Part shown: positions 8,051-14,775 of the stretch, piece after piece
How positions within the stretch are numbered: position 1 is the first letter of the stretch
Layout: the number at the start of each line of letters is the position of its first letter
NCBI GenBank assembly: GCA_021826965.1
Contig: JAKAYA010000015.1
Span: 1-42,040 of the forward strand
Length of the DNA: 42,040 nt
From: Nitrospirota bacterium
GTDB taxonomy: Bacteria > Nitrospirota > Leptospirillia > Leptospirillales > Leptospirillaceae
Direction: 5' to 3'
Position numbers and translations under genes: made by a program
Notes under the pieces: model-generated
The model's database searches: none
The model's input: only the letters and a program-made list of their open reading frames with translations
Told to the model about the DNA's origin: nothing

Positions 8051-8344
8051 ATGTTCAAATCTATTCGAGTGCTTGCCATTGTAACTGCTTCCGCTTCTCT
8101 TCTTTCTCTGGGTGCCTGTGCCGGCATGTATGTTTCTGACGGAAATACCAGCCTGGACAACAAAACCGCTGTCAAAAAGGCAACGACAGTCGGAGAAACA
8201 AGAGACCAGGTGATTGCACTTTTGGGGGATCCGGATTCGACCGAAGACGGAGGAAAGGTACTGATCTACCGCCGCAGAGTCAATTCCAATTCAGGTATGA
8301 GTCTGAAACTGCCTCTGAATTTGATCGGATCTTTCAAGTATTGA
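8051..8344 (+). CDS. Small lipoprotein with a SmpA/BamE-like repeat
   Basis: 97 residues from ATG 8051, six bases behind AAGGAG. A lipoprotein signal peptide ends in the lipobox LGAC at Cys23. The mature part contains TVGETRDQVIALLGDPDSTE, the turn-helix pattern (Gly-x-Thr-x-x-x-Val-x-x-x-Leu-Gly-x-Pro) of the SmpA/OmlA/BamE fold, followed by a strand (VLIYRR). It is a likely outer-membrane lipoprotein; in the element it might help surface assembly or act as an entry-exclusion or envelope factor, which is inference. A strong promoter with a palindrome lies upstream and a DDE transposase gene follows in the opposite direction. Confidence 0.7.
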   Translation: MFKSIRVLAIVTASASLLSLGACAGMYVSDGNTSLDNKTAVKKATTVGETRDQVIALLGDPDSTEDGGKVLIYRRRVNSNSGMSLKLPLNLIGSFKY

Positions 8345-8350
8345 TCTTTG

Positions 8351-9709
8351 GGTCTGAGTTTTTCAGCAAGAAGGTCATCAGGCCCGTTTTCTGCTTCTGT
8401 CGTCCAGGGATTGAAACAGGATCTCCCTGGCGTTGTTCAGTTGTTCGGCCGCTTCGTTGTCGCTCTGTGCGAGGGCCATTTTTTCCAGCTGTTCCAGGGT
8501 GACTCCGGGCTTCAGGTACTGCCCGGGTCGGGACAGGGATTTGAACTTCTCGTAGGGTGTCTTGATGTTCCTGTATGGATAGCTCTTTTTCTCTCTTCCC
8601 CTGGCATCGGTCGTCGTTTCGGAAAAGAAGCAGGGGCGGTGAAAGTTGACATAGGGGTTGAGGTAGTCCCGGCAGAAGGAATTGACCTCCTGGGCAAAGG
8701 TCTGGGGAATATGGACATACCCCAGATGTTTTCGAACGACTGACGCATTCTTCGATTCCGCCAGGGCATTGTCGTTGGTGTGCCGGGGTCTCGACTTGGT
8801 GAGTTCGATCCGGAGCTTTTCCAGGAGCCGGGCGACGGTGTAGTTGATGTACTCGGACCCATTGTCGGCATGGATCCCCAGAATGACGAACGGGAAGGCC
8901 TCCAGGATCTCTTCCAGCACGGGGATCAGATACGCCTCGCTGATCTTCTCGCAGGTGGCCACCACCTGAAACTGGGTGACGCAGTCGACTGCATTGATGT
9001 GGTAGACCCCTTTCTGGCCGTCCTGGTCCCCCTGGTGCACACTGTCGATGCGGAGGTACCCGGGAGATCCTTCCGGACGGGGAGGACGACGTTCCCCGAT
9101 CGGGGCATTGGTAGACCGGGTTTTGGTCCAGTGCCGGCGTTTTTTTTGGTATTCCGCTCCCCCTCTCAGGTTGTACAGGTGGGAGACGGAGATACGGGAC
9201 AGCCTTTCGTACCGGCTGTCCCCATAAAGTTCAAAAGCCCGTTCCAGGAGCTTCTTGGTGGCGGGTCCGGAAAGGGTGCCATGACGTTCGTCGGTCTCTG
9301 CCAGCAGGACCACATCCCGGGAGTCGAAGACCTTCCGGAATCCCTTGGAGGGAGCGCGGTACCGGAGCGTCACGGTTCCTGTTTCCCGGAACCGCTGAAC
9401 GTGACGCGTCACCTGTTGCCGGGACAGGCCGGTCATCTGCTGGACATACCGGAGCACGATGCCCTTCTCCTTGCGCCCCAGACGCTCGTACCCGAAGCGC
9501 CCGAGGGTCCGCTCAATGAACAGATACCGGTCTTTTTCCAGTACCTGGAACTCCACATCCCGTGTCCCTTCCAGAAACTCTTTCACTTGCGTCAGCGTTT
9601 TGAGCTTCGCGTCGTTCATATCGATCACCATGCCTCTTATCATGATCGATCCGCATTCTTTCAGACGCATTCCTCATTGGAATCACGATGCCCTCTTCAG
9701 ACTCATACC
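8351..9709 (-). mobile_element. Probable insertion sequence (ends uncertain)
   Basis: A DDE transposase gene fills almost the whole segment. Candidate imperfect terminal repeats are GGTCTGAGT at 8351-8359 and its near complement ACTCATACC at 9701-9709 (8 of 9 match). No clear target-site duplication was found, so the boundaries are tentative. An open frame begins directly at the right edge, as if a gene had been cut. Confidence 0.4.
8378..9670 (-). CDS. DDE transposase (integrase catalytic core, IS481/IS3-like)
   Basis: 430 residues. The N-terminal third has helix-turn-helix segments (LRYVQQMTGLSRQQVTRHV at about 88-106). The catalytic triad is visible in the middle: Asp in LRIDSVHQGD, Asp in GIHADNGSEY and Glu in NALAESKNA, the D-D-(35)E spacing of the retroviral integrase superfamily. 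A basic linker precedes the core. The start is uncertain: ATG at 9670 is the longest, and an internal Met before NDAKLKTL is possible. It is intact over the visible motifs and probably active. It is transcribed against the conjugation genes. Confidence 0.8.
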   Translation of the reverse strand: MRLKECGSIMIRGMVIDMNDAKLKTLTQVKEFLEGTRDVEFQVLEKDRYLFIERTLGRFGYERLGRKEKGIVLRYVQQMTGLSRQQVTRHVQRFRETGTVTLRYRAPSKGFRKVFDSRDVVLLAETDERHGTLSGPATKKLLERAFELYGDSRYERLSRISVSHLYNLRGGAEYQKKRRHWTKTRSTNAPIGERRPPRPEGSPGYLRIDSVHQGDQDGQKGVYHINAVDCVTQFQVVATCEKISEAYLIPVLEEILEAFPFVILGIHADNGSEYINYTVARLLEKLRIELTKSRPRHTNDNALAESKNASVVRKHLGYVHIPQTFAQEVNSFCRDYLNPYVNFHRPCFFSETTTDARGREKKSYPYRNIKTPYEKFKSLSRPGQYLKPGVTLEQLEKMALAQSDNEAAEQLNNAREILFQSLDDRSRKRA

Positions 9710-9712
9710 ATT

Positions 9713-9874
9713 TTGGAAGAGACTCGCAGGACATTGAATCATGGCATCGGTGGTATGCTGGCCGGTTCGCACAAGACAAAAGTTCTCAAGATTAAGCTGG
9801 GGGAGAATGGAAAGGTTGTGAGTTCTTCTGAGGATATACTCAAGGCCGGAAATCTCGTCCAACGGGCACAATAA
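9713..9874 (+). pseudogene. Possible 3' remnant of a gene cut by the insertion sequence
   Basis: An open frame runs from the right edge of the insertion sequence to TAA at 9872-9874. It encodes about 53 residues from TTG 9713, or 39 from ATG 9755. The translation (HKTKVLKIKLGENGKVV, then SSEDILKAGNLVQRAQ) reads like a genuine C-terminal domain. Neither start has a ribosome binding site. It may be the tail of an interrupted gene or a small gene of its own; the matching 5' part is not seen to the left. Confidence 0.35.
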
Positions 9875-9902
9875 GTCCGATAAAGAAACTGATTACAGTA
9901 TA

Positions 9903-9934
9903 CGGCTTGCGGACACTCGACGATCCGCAAGCCG
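9903..9934 (+). promoter_or_regulatory. Perfect 11-bp inverted repeat touching a ribosome binding site
   Basis: CGGCTTGCGGA (9903-9913) and TCCGCAAGCCG (9924-9934) are exact complements around a 10-base loop. The GGAGGGAG ribosome binding site of the gene at 9944 begins at the last base of the right arm. It could be an operator dyad or an mRNA hairpin that limits translation. Confidence 0.7.
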
Positions 9935-9943
9935 GAGGGAGAG

Positions 9944-10231
9944 ATGGAGAAGAAAAGGAGGGGACGGCCTCCGAAAGGAGAGCGTCCATTGACACCCGCA
10001 GAACGAATGAGAGCGTCGAGAGCCCGGAAAACGGTTCACGCGGAAGGTCTTTCCGGAAAAGGGATTGGGGTGACATTAAACGGCCAGGCGGCCTGGGCAC
10101 TAGCCGATCTTCAAAAGATATTCCAAAACAAGTTGCAGAAGGAGATCATCGAAGACGCCCTGATCGCCTGGATGCTGGTCCAGAATCCGGACTGGGCGGG
10201 GAAGGATTACATGGAGACGCGCGAAGAGTAA
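9944..10231 (+). CDS. Small basic protein with an AT-hook-like N-terminus, likely DNA-binding
   Basis: 95 residues from ATG 9944, behind GGAGGGAG. The N-terminus is strongly basic and contains RRGRPPKGER, an AT-hook-like motif, then LTPAERMRASRARK. A helical middle (ALADLQKIFQN to AWMLVQNP) ends in an acidic tail. Proteins of this shape on plasmids and integrated elements are often replication- or partition-associated regulators, but I do not recognise the family. The perfect inverted repeat just upstream suggests self-regulation. Its TAA (10229-10231) lies directly against the stop of the tiny membrane gene on the other strand. Confidence 0.65.
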   Translation: MEKKRRGRPPKGERPLTPAERMRASRARKTVHAEGLSGKGIGVTLNGQAAWALADLQKIFQNKLQKEIIEDALIAWMLVQNPDWAGKDYMETREE

Positions 10232-10336
10232 TTACGGCTTTCGGTGATGGAAATTTGAATACAGGAGAATTCCCCCCAGCATGGCAGCAAGAGCCATCCC
10301 GACGATAATAATCGAATAACCTGGATCGATATTCAC
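10232..10336 (-). CDS. Tiny single-span membrane protein, 34 aa
   Basis: GTG start at 10336 overlaps the TGA stop of the 63-aa gene (GTGA) and has GGAGG six bases upstream, a strong site that sits inside the end of that gene. The product has a hydrophobic segment (about residues 8-27, SIIIVGMALAAMLGGILLYS) and a short basic tail ending HHRKP. The good ribosome site and coupling argue for a real gene. Function unknown; with its partner it may form a small membrane complex. Confidence 0.55.
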   Translation of the reverse strand: MNIDPGYSIIIVGMALAAMLGGILLYSNFHHRKP

Positions 10337-10524
10337 GGACGACCTCCTTTTTCCAGAAACAGAATGCCTAATACAAGTAACACCGCTGCTGTGAGTATAC
10401 CACCTGTGGTAATCTGCCAGTCAAATTGGTGGGTTACAATCGGTTGAGCGATCGTCGTTACGAACACGGCCAAGACACCATTTAACGAAAGTTTTCCAAG
10501 CTCTGTATAAGTTTCAGATTTCAC
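10333..10524 (-). CDS. Small two-span membrane protein, 63 aa
   Basis: GTG start at 10524 overlaps the TGA of an integrase-like 3' remnant (GTGA). Two hydrophobic segments are visible (about residues 13-29 and 40-57), ending FLEKGGRP. It is coupled to the 34-aa gene behind it. No family is recognised. Its start has the same relation to an integrase 3' end as the GNAT gene has to the intact integrase, which suggests it was once the direct neighbour of an integrase gene. Confidence 0.55.
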   Translation of the reverse strand: MKSETYTELGKLSLNGVLAVFVTTIAQPIVTHQFDWQITTGGILTAAVLLVLGILFLEKGGRP

Positions 10525-10556
10525 TTCAACAACTCCGCCAAATCCTCAGCCTTCAA
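10521..10556 (-). pseudogene. Remnant of the 3' end of a second, diverged integrase gene
   Basis: Read on the minus strand, 10556-10521 encodes LKAEDLAELLK and a stop. The last codons of the intact integrase (11054-11019) encode LKAEDLAERLK and a stop. 29 of 36 bases match, and four of the five changed codons are synonymous. It lies out of frame across the end of the GNAT gene and the gap behind it. Confidence 0.7.
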
Positions 10557-11022
10557 GGGTGTACATCCTCACCATGAGGACTTCATCGGCTGAATACAGC
10601 CCCGGAATAACGGCGATTGGCTCAGCCCCAAGAGAATGCGCGTAAAGCTTTTGCGCCGTATTGTCAGTCCTTGTCGATACCAAAACGGCTTTCAGGCAGG
10701 ATCCGCGATCCGACAAACATTCTTTGACCATTTCAAGCGATTGCTCGATAAGAGATCGACCAATGCCCTTGCCTCGGTATTTTTTTGCGACTGCGATTTG
10801 CTCCAGTTCAAGCACAGCTTCCTTGCGGAAGCCGCTCTTTTCCGTCCAGATGCAATATCCAAGAATTTTCTCATCGCTATCGGCAACGTAAATTCTGGAT
10901 CGCGGGAAAGAGCCGAAAAGGCTTTGTATCCAATCCTTCGAAAAACCTTGACGGGAAAAGGATTGTGCGTGAATTTCTGTGACGAAAAGAAGATCGTTTT
11001 CTCCGAATGGACGAATTCTCAC
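10546..11022 (-). CDS. GNAT-family N-acetyltransferase
   Basis: 158 residues from GTG 11022, which overlaps the integrase stop (GTGA). The acetyl-CoA binding motif is KKYRGKGIGRSLIEQ at about residues 78-92, preceded by the beta strand with AVLELEQIAV. The N-terminus MRIRPFGENDLLFV is the usual GNAT first strand and helix, and the C-terminal strand has the pattern TDNTAQKLYAHSLGAEPI. The substrate is unknown: protein N-terminus, amine or antibiotic are all possible. It is cargo of the element, placed between the integrase and the small membrane genes. Its last codons run through a shifted integrase remnant, a sign of insertion there. Confidence 0.8.
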   Translation of the reverse strand: MRIRPFGENDLLFVTEIHAQSFSRQGFSKDWIQSLFGSFPRSRIYVADSDEKILGYCIWTEKSGFRKEAVLELEQIAVAKKYRGKGIGRSLIEQSLEMVKECLSDRGSCLKAVLVSTRTDNTAQKLYAHSLGAEPIAVIPGLYSADEVLMVRMYTLEG

Positions 11023-12050
11023 TTCAATCTCTCCGCCAAATCTTCCGCTTTCAGGTGAGTATACCTTTTCAACATCTGCAAGGTTTTATGCCCTGTAATG
11101 GCACTCACTTCCATCGGATTGAACCCCTTCTCAAAGAACCGGCTGGTGGCCTCGTGACGAAGATCGTGAAAGGTGAGATCGGACAGGAAGGAAGGATCCG
11201 GCTTCCGTCCGTTCTCCTCGCATTCTTTCTCATAGGCGGCCCTTGCGCGAGAGACGGCGCGGATAAACGCCTGGGTGATCGACTGGTCCGCCATGCCCCA
11301 GACTTTCCCGTCAATCCGACGGGTCAGTCCGGACAGAATCCGGACGGCTTCCGAGGAAAGGGGAACGATCCGCTTTTCCCCGTTTTTCGTTTCTGGGAGC
11401 GTCACCGTCCGTCTTTTTAGGTCAACCATATCCCAGGTCATCCCGGCGAGTTCTCCCCGGCGCATGGCCGTTTCCAGAGCAAAGCGGACGAGATCGGAAA
11501 GGGCAGGGGAGGCAGAGGCTTCGAGGATCCTGTCCAGTTCCCCTGGCTTCAGACGGCGGTCCCGTCCTCTGGGGAGTTTGGGTTTCTGGACAAGTTCGAC
11601 GGGATTTCGGAGGGATTCCATCCCCCATGATGTCATGCAAAGGTTGAAGAGCTTTGAGAGCAAAGAGAGATCCAGTTTGATGGTTTTGGGTCCGGCACCT
11701 CCAGATTTTCTCCTCTTGATAAAGTCTGCAATGTCTTTTCCGCGAATTGTGGCAAGGAAGTGTTTTGCCATAGTGTCCCGTTGAATAGCACGCGCCCGGT
11801 TGGTCTCCCGTTCTTGTGTCTTGAGGGTCGGAAGGTGTTCGTCTATGAATCGGTCAATGGCATCGGAAAGCGTGGTGCTTTCGGCTTCCTTTCGGGAAAC
11901 AAAGACCCCCTTGTCCATCTCCGATTCGACTAGCCGGGCCCAACGTTCGGCGGCGGTTTTGTTGTTGAATGTCTTGTATTGGGCAGGGTGCCCTTTTCGA
12001 ATGACTTGAGCCTGCCACTGGTAGGGGCCGCGTTCGCGAATTGTTGCCAT
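11019..12050 (-). CDS. int: Tyrosine site-specific recombinase (integrase)
   Basis: 343 residues from ATG 12050, which has GGAGG eight bases upstream; an ATG at 12083 would add 11 residues without a good site. An N-terminal DNA-binding domain (Arm/SAM-like) is followed by the catalytic domain. Its active-site residues are visible: Arg in ETAMRRGELAGM, the HxxR box in TFHDLRHEATSR, His in ITGHKTLQM and Tyr in KRYTHL near the end. It should catalyse insertion and excision of the element. The gene reads away from tRNA-Asn, 105 bases from its 3' end, the standard layout of an element integrated at a tRNA gene. Confidence 0.9.
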   Translation of the reverse strand: MATIRERGPYQWQAQVIRKGHPAQYKTFNNKTAAERWARLVESEMDKGVFVSRKEAESTTLSDAIDRFIDEHLPTLKTQERETNRARAIQRDTMAKHFLATIRGKDIADFIKRRKSGGAGPKTIKLDLSLLSKLFNLCMTSWGMESLRNPVELVQKPKLPRGRDRRLKPGELDRILEASASPALSDLVRFALETAMRRGELAGMTWDMVDLKRRTVTLPETKNGEKRIVPLSSEAVRILSGLTRRIDGKVWGMADQSITQAFIRAVSRARAAYEKECEENGRKPDPSFLSDLTFHDLRHEATSRFFEKGFNPMEVSAITGHKTLQMLKRYTHLKAEDLAERLK

Positions 12051-12088
12051 GTTTTTTGCCTCCGGAAAAGAAGTTCCGAACAAGCTTA

Positions 12089-12126
12089 TTATGGCATAAT
12101 TATGGCAAAAACTCTTTTTTATGGCA
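12089..12126. repeat. Three copies of TTATGGCA between integrase and tRNA
   Basis: TTATGGCA occurs at 12089-12096, 12100-12107 and 12119-12126, all in the same orientation in an AT-rich stretch beside the attachment site. They may be arm-type sites for the integrase or an excision factor, or an operator of int. Confidence 0.5.
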
Positions 12127-12154
12127 AGGTTTTTTCATGGAATGGCTTAAATAA

Positions 12155-12230
12155 TGGCTCCCCGGGAGGGATTCGAACCCCCGACACGGTGGTTAACAGC
12201 CACCTGCTCTGCCGACTGAGCTACCGGGGA
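12155..12230 (-). tRNA. tRNA-Asn (anticodon GTT), probable attachment site
   Basis: A full cloverleaf is readable on the minus strand: acceptor stem TCCCCGG paired with CCGGGGA, a D-arm with AGCTCAGTCGGCAGAGC, anticodon loop CTGTTAA (anticodon GTT, Asn) and T-arm with GGTTCGAATCC. CCA is encoded at 12157-12155. The integrase gene lies just beyond the 3' end, so the 3' half is the likely integration target. Confidence 0.95.
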
Positions 12231-12276
12231 ATGAGAAGTAAAGATATTCAACGGAAGGATCATGAAAGCGGATGAA

Positions 12277-12305
12277 AAATTACCACACACGGACCAATTT
12301 TTCAA
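12277..12305 (-). promoter_or_regulatory. Promoter of tRNA-Asn
   Basis: On the minus strand TTGAAA (12305-12300) and TAATTT (12282-12277) are 17 bases apart, about 45 bases before the tRNA 5' end. Confidence 0.6.
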
Positions 12306-12330
12306 GGCTTCCGGGAGGGGCAAGAGGGGG

Positions 12331-13038
12331 TCAGGACCGTTGTCTGTCTTTTGCTTTGTGATGTGGGTGGCCGGAAAGACGAGTGATCGTCACGGTCACG
12401 AACCGGGGACTCAGAATCCGGAATTGGGCGTTGGCAGGAGAGTTGAGGGGGACGGAAAGGACCTGTTTGGGTTCGTTCGTCAAGAGGGAAAGATCGATCG
12501 GAGCGATCCGGAGAGCTTTCAAGTGCGACAGGGAGCGGGTTCCACCTTCGACCAGAGCCGAATCGGGAGAGAGGGTGACACGAAAAGAAGGGAACGGGCC
12601 CCGAATCGAGCCGACATATTGCGGGTAAAGGGGAATCCGCTTCTGGACGGTCGCTTCCAGAGTCAATTGGATCGTACGCGGAGAAATGGTGTTCACGTGG
12701 ATGCCCGGAGGACCCGACACCATGGACGGGAGGAGGCGGACGAGACTGGATCCTTCTCGCATTCGGCTGCCGTCGAGCAGGATGTTCAGACTCCCGGGCG
12801 GGATCTCGCGGGAGAGGCCTGGAGGGCCCGAGAGGGTGATTGTCACTTGTTGTGGTGCGGTCCGGGTCAGCTCCAGACGTGAAGGGAGCCGGGAAACCGT
12901 CACGGGGACCTGGAAGGAAAGGTATTCTTGCCCTTTCCGGCTAACCTGGAACCAGAGGAGAACAGCGAGGAAGAGGGCGAACGCCTTCAGGAAAAGGTGG
13001 CGAGTGAATGACCGGCGGATTCTCTCCCGGACCCTCAT
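12331..13038 (-). CDS. ybbR: YbbR-domain protein, partner of the diadenylate cyclase
   Basis: 235 residues from ATG 13038, which overlaps the end of cdaA by four bases. A cytoplasmic basic N-terminus (MRVRERIRRSFTRH) leads into one membrane segment (about residues 17-30, LFLKAFALFLAVLLWF), then an extracytoplasmic part with repeated YbbR-like units (PVTVSRLPSRLEL, IPLYPQYVGSIRG, APIDLSLLTNEPKQ). In other bacteria YbbR/CdaR binds and tunes CdaA. Gene coupling here supports the same role. A longer upstream extension of this frame lies over cdaA and is unlikely. Confidence 0.85.
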   Translation of the reverse strand: MRVRERIRRSFTRHLFLKAFALFLAVLLWFQVSRKGQEYLSFQVPVTVSRLPSRLELTRTAPQQVTITLSGPPGLSREIPPGSLNILLDGSRMREGSSLVRLLPSMVSGPPGIHVNTISPRTIQLTLEATVQKRIPLYPQYVGSIRGPFPSFRVTLSPDSALVEGGTRSLSHLKALRIAPIDLSLLTNEPKQVLSVPLNSPANAQFRILSPRFVTVTITRLSGHPHHKAKDRQRS

Positions 13039-13916
13039 GAATGTTCTTCCTTGGAAGGAGGGTGAGGGACGTTTTTTCGACCGGACCTTTTGAACAGTCG
13101 GGAAAAGCGGCTTTCTTCCATATGTTTTTTCAGGAGAGTGGCCCGGATCATCATCCGGGAACGGTTCTCCCGGCGGAAAAGACGGATGAGGTGGTTCCGC
13201 AATTCTGTCATGTCCGCAACCGGATGAATTCTTCCGGCGAGCACCAGGGAGGTCTGTCCGGTTTCTTCGGATACGACGAGTGCCACGGCATCCGTTTCCT
13301 CTGTGATTCCGACGGCCGCACGGTGCCGGGTTCCAAGAGTCCGTGAAAGATTTGTCGACAAGGATATGGGAAGAAAACAACTGGCCGCCGCGATGCGGTT
13401 TTGACGAATGATAACGGCACCGTCATGCAAGGGAGAATAGGGGAGGAAAATGCTGCTCAACAATTCCTGACTGATATGGGCGTCGACAAGGACACCGATT
13501 TCGGTGATCTCGGACAGATCCGTTCCCCGTTCGAGAACCAGAATGGCTCCGATCCCCCGTTTGGAAAACGTCTGGGCCGCTTTCAGGATTTCGTCGATGT
13601 CCAGCGGCAGCTCGACCGGGGTAAGACCGAACAGCAAAGGTGACTTACCAACACGGGCCAGTGCTTTCCGGATTTCGGGCTGGAACAGGATCAGGAGGGC
13701 GAGGACCAGCTGGGACCAGAAACTGGTGATCAGCCAGTTCAAGGTATAGAGTTTGAGGGTGCTGGAAAGGAGATAGAGAGACAGGAAGACAAGGATCCCC
13801 ACGACCATCTGGAAGGCGCGTGTTCCGCGGATCAGGATCAGGATCTGGTAAAAGATGAACCAGACGAAAAGAATATCAAGAACGCTGTGCCAGGAGAAAG
13901 AGATTCCGTCCGCCAT
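13035..13916 (-). CDS. cdaA: Diadenylate cyclase CdaA (c-di-AMP synthase)
   Basis: 293 residues from ATG 13916, one base after the folP stop; a longer frame reaching into folP is less likely. Three membrane segments occupy about residues 12-80. The DisA_N (DAC) domain follows, with the two signature motifs DGA (165-167) and GTRHRA (195-200), which bind two ATP and form c-di-AMP. The tail (250-293) is basic. It is followed by ybbR with a four-base overlap. In the firmicute model the same gene pair also stands with glmM; here it follows folP and ftsH. Confidence 0.92.
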   Translation of the reverse strand: MADGISFSWHSVLDILFVWFIFYQILILIRGTRAFQMVVGILVFLSLYLLSSTLKLYTLNWLITSFWSQLVLALLILFQPEIRKALARVGKSPLLFGLTPVELPLDIDEILKAAQTFSKRGIGAILVLERGTDLSEITEIGVLVDAHISQELLSSIFLPYSPLHDGAVIIRQNRIAAASCFLPISLSTNLSRTLGTRHRAAVGITEETDAVALVVSEETGQTSLVLAGRIHPVADMTELRNHLIRLFRRENRSRMMIRATLLKKHMEESRFSRLFKRSGRKNVPHPPSKEEHS

Positions 13917-13917
13917 C

Positions 13918-14775
13918 TCAGTTTTCCGAAAGAAGGGCTTGAAGAACCTGACGAGCCTGACGGGCTTCGGACACTTCGTGCGTCCGGACGATTGCGACAC
14001 CCGAGAGATGGCACCAGTTCTGAATGGTCAGCGTGCCGGCACTCCGATCCAGTGGATTTGTCGAGCTGGCAATTTCTCCGATGAACCGTTTCCGGGAAGC
14101 GCCCACCAGAACAGGAAAACCCGCTGACCATTGTTTGATGGACCGCAAGAGTTCCAGGTTGAGCCCGGTATCTTTTCCGAATCCAAGCCCGGGATCGAGA
14201 ACGAGGCGGTTTTCATCGATCCCCTCTCGGGCAAGGTCCCGGATGCGTGCCTGAAAAGCAGACCGGACGATTTCTCCGACCGGAATTTTTTCCCCCTTCT
14301 CTCCATGAAGCGGAGTATGGAGGGATGGTCCTTCAGGGGAATGCATGAGAACGGCCATCAGAGACGGATGATCTCTGAGGAGGGAAATGAATCCGGGATT
14401 CCGGAGCATGCCGACATCGTTGACGAGAGAGGCCCCATAGGGAATTGTCTCCCGGAAAATTTCGGGAGATCTTGTATCGACGGAGAGAACTGTCGAGAGC
14501 CCGGCGATGCGTTCGAGAGCGGGAAGAAGACGCCGCTTTTCTTCGTCGGGTGATACCGGGGTAAAGCCAGGACGGGTCGATTCCGCCCCGATATCCAGGA
14601 TGTCCGCTCCTTCATCCAGAAATTGAGCGGCTTTTCTGTATGCCCGTTCCGGATCGGTATCTTTTGACGATCCGGAAAAAGAATCGGGGGTCACATTAAT
14701 GACCCCCATGATTAACGGTCCCGTGTAGCGGGAGCGGCTGGAATGGAGAAGAGTCCTCAGATCAGGCCGAGGCAC
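13918..14775 (-). CDS. folP: Dihydropteroate synthase
   Basis: 285 residues, normal for the family. The N-terminal signature [11 protein letters not shown] begins at residue 23, followed by [14 protein letters not shown] and, late in the protein, [12 protein letters not shown], which binds the pterin and p-aminobenzoate. It joins hydroxymethyl-dihydropterin diphosphate and p-aminobenzoate to make dihydropteroate for folate. The GTG start at 14775 overlaps the end of ftsH by 14 bases with no clear ribosome binding site, so coupling to ftsH translation is likely. Confidence 0.93.
   Translation of the reverse strand: MPRPDLRTLLHSSRSRYTGPLIMGVINVTPDSFSGSSKDTDPERAYRKAAQFLDEGADILDIGAESTRPGFTPVSPDEEKRRLLPALERIAGLSTVLSVDTRSPEIFRETIPYGASLVNDVGMLRNPGFISLLRDHPSLMAVLMHSPEGPSLHTPLHGEKGEKIPVGEIVRSAFQARIRDLAREGIDENRLVLDPGLGFGKDTGLNLELLRSIKQWSAGFPVLVGASRKRFIGEIASSTNPLDRSAGTLTIQNWCHLSGVAIVRTHEVSEARQARQVLQALLSEN

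Noticed and set aside
8780-9874. 364-aa frame on the plus strand across the transposase
   Set aside because: Antisense to the DDE transposase; only its last ~50 codons, beyond the insertion sequence, are considered as a possible remnant.
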